Shown: positions 5,918 through 10,630 of the stretch, piece after piece | How positions within the stretch are numbered: the stretch's first letter is position 1 | How the letters are laid out: each line of letters begins with the position of its first letter | Origin: Desulfobacteraceae bacterium | GTDB lineage: Bacteria > Desulfobacterota > Desulfobacteria > Desulfobacterales > Desulfosalsimonadaceae | Direction of reading: 5' to 3' | Length of the DNA: 10,630 nt | Assembly (NCBI GenBank): GCA_011389605.1 | Contig: JAABTZ010000060.1 | Location: 1-10,630 of the forward strand | Position numbers and translations under genes: made by a program | The notes under the pieces: model-generated | The model's database searches: none | What the model saw: the letters and a program-made list of their open reading frames with translations, nothing else | What the model was told of the DNA's origin: nothing

Positions 5918-6421
5918 ATGAAAGAATTTACCCATCTGGATGAAAAGGGACGGGTGAGGATGGTTGATGTTGGTGATAAACAGATCACCCGTCGCAGGGC
6001 TGTTGCATCCAGCACAATATCCATGCAGGCACAAACCTTTGCAAAGGTTGCTTCCAATCAGAGCCGCAAGGGCAATGTGATAGAGACTGCCCGTATTGCC
6101 GGTATCATGGCAGCCAAGCAGACCCATTTGCTCATACCCATGTGCCACCCCATTCAAATCCGGCATGTGCAGATCGATTTTTATCCGTATGCTGCGGCAT
6201 GCAGTTTTCGTATAGAGGCTCTGGTTCAGGCCGACGATTCAACAGGCGTGGAAATGGAGGCCATGACCGCGGCATGTGTTGCTGCCCTTACTGTTTATGA
6301 CATGTGCAAATCCCATGACCGGGCCATGACCATTTCCGAAGTTTGCCTTCTGGAAAAATACGGGGGCAAAAGTGGTCATTTTATACGCAATTCCACATCT
6401 CCGGATAAATCCGGATCATAG
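5918..6421 (+). CDS. moaC: Cyclic pyranopterin monophosphate synthase MoaC
   Basis: MoaC converts the cyclic GTP product of MoaA to cyclic pyranopterin monophosphate, the first stable Moco intermediate. The 167-residue product has the full family layout, and the active-site residues fall on the numbers I recall for E. coli MoaC: Lys51 (RKGNVIETARIAG), His77 (MCHPI), Glu112 and Glu114 (TGVEMEAMTA), Asp128 and Lys131 (YDMCKSHDRAM), and Lys147 (LLEKYGGKSG). This supports the ATG at 5918 over the in-frame TTG at 5909. The ribosome binding site is poor (a GGGGG run), suggesting coupling to the upstream gene. The C-terminal ten or so residues are a variable polar tail. It is followed by rmuC after 20 bases. 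MoaA, which makes its substrate, is not in the window. Confidence 0.97.
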   Translation: MKEFTHLDEKGRVRMVDVGDKQITRRRAVASSTISMQAQTFAKVASNQSRKGNVIETARIAGIMAAKQTHLLIPMCHPIQIRHVQIDFYPYAAACSFRIEALVQADDSTGVEMEAMTAACVAALTVYDMCKSHDRAMTISEVCLLEKYGGKSGHFIRNSTSPDKSGS

Positions 6422-6441
6422 GTTTTTCTGAACTGATATTG

Positions 6442-7752
6442 ATGACTGTCTCTTTTTCCCCTGAAATCTTTTATCTTATCGCCGGGCTTGCCGTAGGCGG
6501 ATCTGCGGGCATGGCTTTGGGGTTTTTGGTATTTGGCTTGCGCCTCCGCCGGCTGCGGATAAGCCATAGCCAGCTTCATGAACAATACATGCAATGCAGG
6601 ATGCAGCTTGGGGCCGCCATGGAAAAAACAGCCATGGTTGAAGAAATGCGAAACCGCATGGCTGAAAGTTTTTCAGCCCTTTCTTCCAGGGCCCTGCAGG
6701 AAAACAACCAGGCTTTTCTTGATCTTGCCAAAACCACGCTTTCCGGTTATCTGGATGCAGCGCGAACGGATATGGAAGGCCGCAGCCGTGCTGTTGCAGA
6801 CATGGTCAAGCCGCTTTTTGATGCCCTGGAAAAATACGAGCGCCAGGCCCAGGCCATGGAGCAGGCCCGTCAAAAGGCATATGGCAGCCTTTCCGAGCAG
6901 GTTTCTTCCATGGCCCGTACCCAGCAGGATCTGCAGAAGGAAACCGGCCGGCTTGTCCAGGCTCTGCGCCTGCCCCAGGTCCGGGGCCGCTGGGGAGAGA
7001 TGACTTTGAGGCGTGTGGCTGAAATCGCGGGTATGCAGGATCATTGTGACTTTTATGAACAGCCTGCGGCCAGGACAGAAGACGGCGCGCTAAGGCCGGA
7101 CATGATCGTGAAACTGCCCGGAGGGCGCCAGATTGTAATTGATGCAAAAGTTCCCCTGGCCGCTTATCTTGATTCACTGGAAAACGGTGAGCAGGGACAA
7201 GACGGCCAGCCCCTTGAACGCCATGCCGCCCAGGTTAGAAGCCACATGATGCGCCTGGCCCAGAAAGCTTACTGGAGGCAGTTTGAGCCGACACCTGAGT
7301 TTGTTGTTCTGTTTATGCCGGGAGAAAATTTTTTCAGCGCGGCCCTTTCCTGCCAGCCCGGCCTTATTGAGCAAGGAGCAGCCCGGGGCGTGATTCTGTC
7401 CACTCCCACAACTCTTATTACCCTGCTTAAAACCGTTGCATATTCATGGCGCCAGGAATCGGCAGTGGAAAACGCCCGTGCGGTCGTTGACCTGGGCAGT
7501 GAGCTTTACGGCAGGCTCTATGTCATGATTGATCATTTCAACCGCCTGGGCCGGGAGCTTGATAAAAGTGTCAGCGCCTATAACAAGACCGTGGGGACCC
7601 TGGAGCGCCGGGTTCTGGTTTCAGCTAGAAAGTTTCAGGAAATGGGCGTGGTGGAAGAAGACCGCAAGGATCTAAGCACCCCGGCACCTGTGGAAAACAA
7701 GCCAAGGCAGATGGAGTCCTGCATTGAGGATGACAGCCGGTCGGATAATTGA
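6442..7752 (+). CDS. rmuC: RmuC-family protein, predicted DNA recombination factor
   Basis: RmuC-family proteins limit inversion at short inverted repeats in E. coli and carry a PD-(D/E)XK-like nuclease fold; the biochemical reaction is not settled. The 436-residue product has one N-terminal membrane helix (about 9-33), a long heptad-rich coiled-coil region (about 35-175), then the conserved core. LPQVRGRWGEMTLRRVAE (about 176-193) is the family hallmark before the nuclease domain; Asp220 (RPDMIVKLPGG) and Asp234-Ala-Lys236 (VIDAKVPLAAY) are the likely catalytic residues, and FMPGENFFSAAL, STPTTLITLLKTVAYSW and KFQEMGV are further family motifs. The tail after about 410 is polar and variable. 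The ATG at 6442 is used; the TTG at 6439 just before it is less likely. It lies 20 bases after moaC and 1 base before mltA, so it is probably part of the same transcript. Confidence 0.95.
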   Translation: MTVSFSPEIFYLIAGLAVGGSAGMALGFLVFGLRLRRLRISHSQLHEQYMQCRMQLGAAMEKTAMVEEMRNRMAESFSALSSRALQENNQAFLDLAKTTLSGYLDAARTDMEGRSRAVADMVKPLFDALEKYERQAQAMEQARQKAYGSLSEQVSSMARTQQDLQKETGRLVQALRLPQVRGRWGEMTLRRVAEIAGMQDHCDFYEQPAARTEDGALRPDMIVKLPGGRQIVIDAKVPLAAYLDSLENGEQGQDGQPLERHAAQVRSHMMRLAQKAYWRQFEPTPEFVVLFMPGENFFSAALSCQPGLIEQGAARGVILSTPTTLITLLKTVAYSWRQESAVENARAVVDLGSELYGRLYVMIDHFNRLGRELDKSVSAYNKTVGTLERRVLVSARKFQEMGVVEEDRKDLSTPAPVENKPRQMESCIEDDSRSDN

Positions 7753-7753
7753 C

Positions 7754-8941
7754 ATGAGGCAGAAAGCATGGGCTGTATTGGCTGCCATTCTGTCTTTGGC
7801 ATTGGTAATGCTTTGCTGCATATCCCCTGTCTCAGGCGCTGAAATGTCAATGCTTGACAAAGATCAGTATCCTGTGTTTTCAGATGATCTGGATTATCAA
7901 GACCTTGTTGCTGCCATTGAACAAAGTATAAGTTATTACGGAAAACTGCCTGCTTCACGAAAAATTGTCTTTGGCCAGGATACGTATTCGGCCATGGATT
8001 TGATTGCCGGCCTGGGCCGGTTTAAAAAATTAATTGAAAAAAATCCGCAGCCAGAGGAGCTGGGCGATTTCTTGCGGGAAAATGCCCGTGTTTACGCTCA
8101 TGAAGAACAGGGGCAGCCGGTTTCAGTCCTTTTTACAGGTTATTACGAGCCTGTTTTGGAAGGCAGCAGAAAAAAAACCGACCTTTTTAAATATCCCGTG
8201 TATGCAAGGCCCCGTGATCTGGTGCGGGTTGATTTAGCCGCCTTTGATGCGGGCTGTGTGAAGCGTCTTGCCACAGGCCGCCTTACAGAGGGCCGTGTGG
8301 TGCCCTATTATGACCGGCGAATCATTGAAACAACTGATGCAATGGCAGCAAATGCAGATGTTATCGCCTGGGTGGCTGATTACGTAAAGCTTTTTTTTCT
8401 CCACGTGCAGGGCTCAGGGCGCATTGTTTTTGAAGACGGCTCCTTTATTCATGCCCAGTTTGACGTTACAAACGGGCGTCCTTACCGCAGCATAGGCAGG
8501 TTTTTAATAGATGAGGGCAAGATAGATCGCCGGGAAATGTCAATGCAGGCCATTGCCCGATATCTTCAAAAACACCCCGGGGAAATGGAAGAGATATTTT
8601 TTTACAATCCCAGGTATGTTTTTTTCAGACAAAAGGAAAACGGCCCTGAAGGCTCACTGGGTGTGAGGCTGACACCCGGCAGGTCCGTGGCCCTGGACCC
8701 AAAGACAAGCCCGGCCGGGGCGCTGTTGTTTGTATCCGCGCAAAAGCCGGTATGCAAAATACCGGGGATTATTGATACCTGGAGGCCATTTAGCCGGTTT
8801 ATGTGCAGCCAGGACACGGGAAGCGCCATTGCCGGCCAAAAAAGAGCAGATATTTTCTGGGGAACAGGCATTTATGCCGAAACCGCAGCAGGCCACATGC
8901 AGCATGCAGGACACCTTTATTTTCTGGTTGTTTTGCCATAA
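7754..8941 (+). CDS. mltA: Membrane-bound lytic murein transglycosylase A (MltA family)
   Basis: MltA cleaves the glycan backbone of peptidoglycan, leaving 1,6-anhydromuropeptides, from the periplasmic face. The 395-residue product starts with a signal sequence (MRQK, hydrophobic 5-21, then CCISPVSGAEM). The Cys pair at 22-23 follows VML, a poor lipobox, so a soluble or signal-peptidase-I form is possible. The MltA domain is clear: FTGYYEPVLEGS (about 127-138), YPVYARP, PYYDRR, FFLHVQGSGRI (about 214-224) and GRPYRSIG. The C-terminal 3D domain holds QDTGSAIAG with Asp354 and ADIFWGTG with Asp366, the likely catalytic acid. The ATG at 7754 is chosen for the signal peptide; an ATG at 7730 would overlap rmuC and add eight residues. 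It ends 11 bases from the convergent MFS gene, with no terminator between them. Confidence 0.94.
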   Translation: MRQKAWAVLAAILSLALVMLCCISPVSGAEMSMLDKDQYPVFSDDLDYQDLVAAIEQSISYYGKLPASRKIVFGQDTYSAMDLIAGLGRFKKLIEKNPQPEELGDFLRENARVYAHEEQGQPVSVLFTGYYEPVLEGSRKKTDLFKYPVYARPRDLVRVDLAAFDAGCVKRLATGRLTEGRVVPYYDRRIIETTDAMAANADVIAWVADYVKLFFLHVQGSGRIVFEDGSFIHAQFDVTNGRPYRSIGRFLIDEGKIDRREMSMQAIARYLQKHPGEMEEIFFYNPRYVFFRQKENGPEGSLGVRLTPGRSVALDPKTSPAGALLFVSAQKPVCKIPGIIDTWRPFSRFMCSQDTGSAIAGQKRADIFWGTGIYAETAAGHMQHAGHLYFLVVLP

Positions 8942-8952
8942 TCTGCGGATAG

Positions 8953-10095
8953 TTAAGATATTTTCCGATTGCGGGCCGCGGTTTCCATAAGCAGCAGCAG
9001 TCCGCCTGTTATGGCCATGACCCCGCTTGCTGTAAACAGGCTCTTGGCTCCAATGATTTCGAAAAAATATCCATTGACAAAAAATCCAACCATGATGCCC
9101 AGACCGTAGGTCACGGCGTTGTTTACAGCTTGTCCCAGGGTTTTTGCGGCCGCCGGGGTAAGGGCGTCGATGTAAAGGATGCTGGCAACGTGAAAAGCCC
9201 CGTAAGAAAAGGCATGAAGAGGTTGTGTAAGTAAGATCAGCCACGCTGTGCCCGCCCCGGCCAGAACCAGCCACCGGAGGCCGGCTGCGGCGAAGGATAT
9301 AATCAAAACCTTTTCATGGGAAAATTTTTGAAATATGGGTTTTGAATAAACCATGACGATGATTTCAGCCAAAACCGCAAGGGCCCACGCAAAACCTGTA
9401 AATGTGCCGCTAAAGCCCATGTTTTCCAGGTGGATGGAAAAAAAACCATAATAGGTGCCATGGCTTGCCAGCATCAAAAATGCCGCGGCAAGAAAAATCA
9501 CAACCCGTTTATCCAGAAGGAATCTGGCCCCTGCTGAAAAATCAAGTCCGCCTGGTTTTGCGGCTTTGGGCACCTTGACGGCCAGGATGGACTGGAGCAA
9601 AGACCCCGCAAGAATAAGGGGTATGATTATTTCAACTGAAAACAGGTCAATGGCCTGGCCCACACCAGTGACCATGATGATAAAGCTTATTGACCCCCAG
9701 GCCCGCAGGCTTCCGTAGCGGTTTTTTTCCTTGTCGAGCAGGTCCATGGAAAACGATTCCAGAAACGAGATCAGGGGTGCGTAAAAGATTCCGTAAAAGG
9801 CAGTAATCGCAAGCATTGGCCAGAATTCAGCGGTGACCAGGTAAAAAGCCCAGATAAACGTGCTGACAAAGTGGCAGAGAATAAATATGGGCCGGCGCAT
9901 TGAAAACCGGTCTGCCATGGCCCCCCAGATCAGGGGGAAAATGGCAGTGGTAAGGGTGCGCAGTGCCGAAAGCGTGCCGATTTCAAAGCCGGAGAAACCC
10001 AGCCGGTAGCAATAGAGATTGAAAAAGGGCAGATATATGCCCAGTACGCCGAAGTAGAGAAAATATAAAGAACCAAGAGTTTGTTTCAGGCGCAT
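8953..10095 (-). CDS. MFS transporter, MFS_1-like / HcaT-type
   Basis: This is an integral-membrane permease of the major facilitator superfamily. The 380-residue product is hydrophobic throughout, with about 12 predicted spans. The loop 2-3 signature GAMADRFSMRR is at 58-68. The LYFLYFGVLGIYLPFFNLY N terminus and YGSLRAWGSISFI (127-139) are typical of the branch containing the 3-phenylpropionate permease HcaT and nucleoside/LacY-like proteins; many of its members in deltaproteobacteria have no known substrate, and none can be deduced here. The ATG at 10095 has a weak AGG upstream. It follows the AI-2E-type gene by 25 bases on the same strand, so the two may be cotranscribed. Confidence 0.9.
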   Translation of the reverse strand: MRLKQTLGSLYFLYFGVLGIYLPFFNLYCYRLGFSGFEIGTLSALRTLTTAIFPLIWGAMADRFSMRRPIFILCHFVSTFIWAFYLVTAEFWPMLAITAFYGIFYAPLISFLESFSMDLLDKEKNRYGSLRAWGSISFIIMVTGVGQAIDLFSVEIIIPLILAGSLLQSILAVKVPKAAKPGGLDFSAGARFLLDKRVVIFLAAAFLMLASHGTYYGFFSIHLENMGFSGTFTGFAWALAVLAEIIVMVYSKPIFQKFSHEKVLIISFAAAGLRWLVLAGAGTAWLILLTQPLHAFSYGAFHVASILYIDALTPAAAKTLGQAVNNAVTYGLGIMVGFFVNGYFFEIIGAKSLFTASGVMAITGGLLLLMETAARNRKIS

Positions 10096-10120
10096 GAGAA
10101 CTGCCTGCTTTAAAAAAGGG

Positions 10121-10630
10121 TTATCCGTTTTGAGGCGAATCAGGACTGGCTTCCTGCTGGTTTAAAACCGATGACTGACTCGCTGCTGCCGCCTCACTGT
10201 CTAACATTACCGAAAGCCAGCGGGCATCCGGGCTGCTTTCCAAAGCAATTTTAAATATCATGGTCAGGGGAACCGATAAAAGCATGCCCACAGGTCCCAA
10301 TACCCATCCCCAGAAAACAAGGGAAAGAAAAACAACCAGTGTGGACAGACCCAGGCCGCTTCCCATAAAGCGCGGTTCAACAATATTGCCGATGACCACA
10401 TTGACTGCCACAAACCCCATCGAGCACAGGGCTGCAGGCCAAATGCCCAGCTGGGCCAGGGCCAGCAGGACAGGAGGCACCGCGGCGATTATTGAGCCGA
10501 TATTTGGCACGTAGTTTAGCAGAAACGCCAGCAGTCCCCAGAGAAATGCAAAATCAAGCCCAAGTACGGACAGCCATGCCCATATCAGCACTCCGGTAAT
10601 CAGGCTGAAAAGACTTTTTAAGGCAAGATA
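10121..10630 (-). CDS. AI-2E/PerM-family membrane protein, 5' partial
   Basis: This is the C-terminal part of a polytopic membrane protein of the AI-2E transporter (PerM/TqsA) family, whose members include autoinducer-2 exporters and sodium-proton antiporters; substrate is not predictable. The frame stays open to the window edge (residues YLALKSLFSLITG precede the GTG at 10591), so the start lies outside and the GTG is internal. Family features are GLDFAFLWGLLAFLLNYVPNIGSIIA (PNIGS motif), a VVNVVIGN-like segment reading VAVNVVIGNIVEPRFMG, and GLSTLVVFLSLVFWGWVLGPVGMLLSVPLT. The end is a polar tail rich in Ala, Ser and Gln (last 25 or so residues), variable in the family. MFS gene follows downstream. 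Confidence 0.9.
   Translation of the reverse strand, partial: YLALKSLFSLITGVLIWAWLSVLGLDFAFLWGLLAFLLNYVPNIGSIIAAVPPVLLALAQLGIWPAALCSMGFVAVNVVIGNIVEPRFMGSGLGLSTLVVFLSLVFWGWVLGPVGMLLSVPLTMIFKIALESSPDARWLSVMLDSEAAAASQSSVLNQQEASPDSPQNG

Noticed and set aside
5522..6166. 214-residue open frame on the minus strand opposite moaE and moaC
   Set aside because: It is the antisense of two clearly recognisable Moco genes; low-complexity His/Asn-rich translation without family features.
7754..7830. Lipoprotein signal on MltA
   Set aside because: The residues before the Cys pair (VML) do not fit a normal lipobox, so a lipid anchor cannot be claimed from sequence, although E. coli MltA is a lipoprotein.
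8654..9274. 206-residue minus-strand open frame overlapping mltA and the MFS gene
   Set aside because: It lies in the wrong frame of the MFS gene and opposite mltA, both strongly supported; the translation looks like a frame shadow.
10121..10591. Complete small 156-residue membrane protein starting at the GTG at 10591
   Set aside because: The frame continues open to the window edge with residues that match the AI-2E family, so it is the end of a larger gene.

Overview
This window looks like chromosomal DNA from an anaerobic, sulfate-reducer-type deltaproteobacterium (Desulfobacterota, perhaps Desulfobacterales). This is inferred from an exported tetraheme cytochrome c3-like protein, a cobyrinate diamide synthase, a molybdenum-cofactor (Moco) gene cluster beside Tat export genes, and a palindromic repeat of a type I associate with that group. 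No phage, transposase, tRNA, rRNA or CRISPR array is visible. The genes are compact and mostly housekeeping.

Layout. Positions 1-1433 (+) hold most of a cobB/cbiA gene whose start lies before the window. It converges on a small multiheme cytochrome gene (1553-1996, -), which has a strong rho-independent terminator of its own (stem 1475-1511). An AT-rich gap of about 310 bp (1997-2307) separates the cytochrome from a minus-strand block read pyrR (4624-4088), moaB/mogA (4024-3506), tatB (3463-3056), tatC (3063-2308). Diverging from pyrR on the plus strand is mobA (4763-5359), then a compound palindromic repeat (5345-5519), then a moaE-like gene (5537-5896), moaC (5918-6421), rmuC (6442-7752) and mltA (7754-8941). 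From the right edge on the minus strand come a partial AI-2E/PerM-family membrane protein gene (10630-10121) and an MFS transporter gene (10095-8953), which converge on mltA.

How the genes fit together. MoaC and the MoaE-like protein act in pterin and dithiolene formation. MoaB/MogA adenylates molybdopterin and MobA adds GMP to give the guanine-dinucleotide cofactor. TatB and TatC export folded cofactor-loaded enzymes such as periplasmic formate dehydrogenases, whose electrons are commonly passed to periplasmic cytochromes c3. Cofactor making and export of finished enzymes thus sit side by side around one divergent intergenic region (4625-4762). PyrR, RmuC and MltA have no obvious link to that theme.

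The least ordinary feature is the repeat between mobA and moaE. It has four copies of a 19-base motif in alternating orientation, a long imperfect hairpin in the middle, the mobA stop codon inside its first copy, and a second 40-base palindrome ending 4 bases before the moaE ribosome binding site. I did not find a convincing undescribed multi-gene system here.
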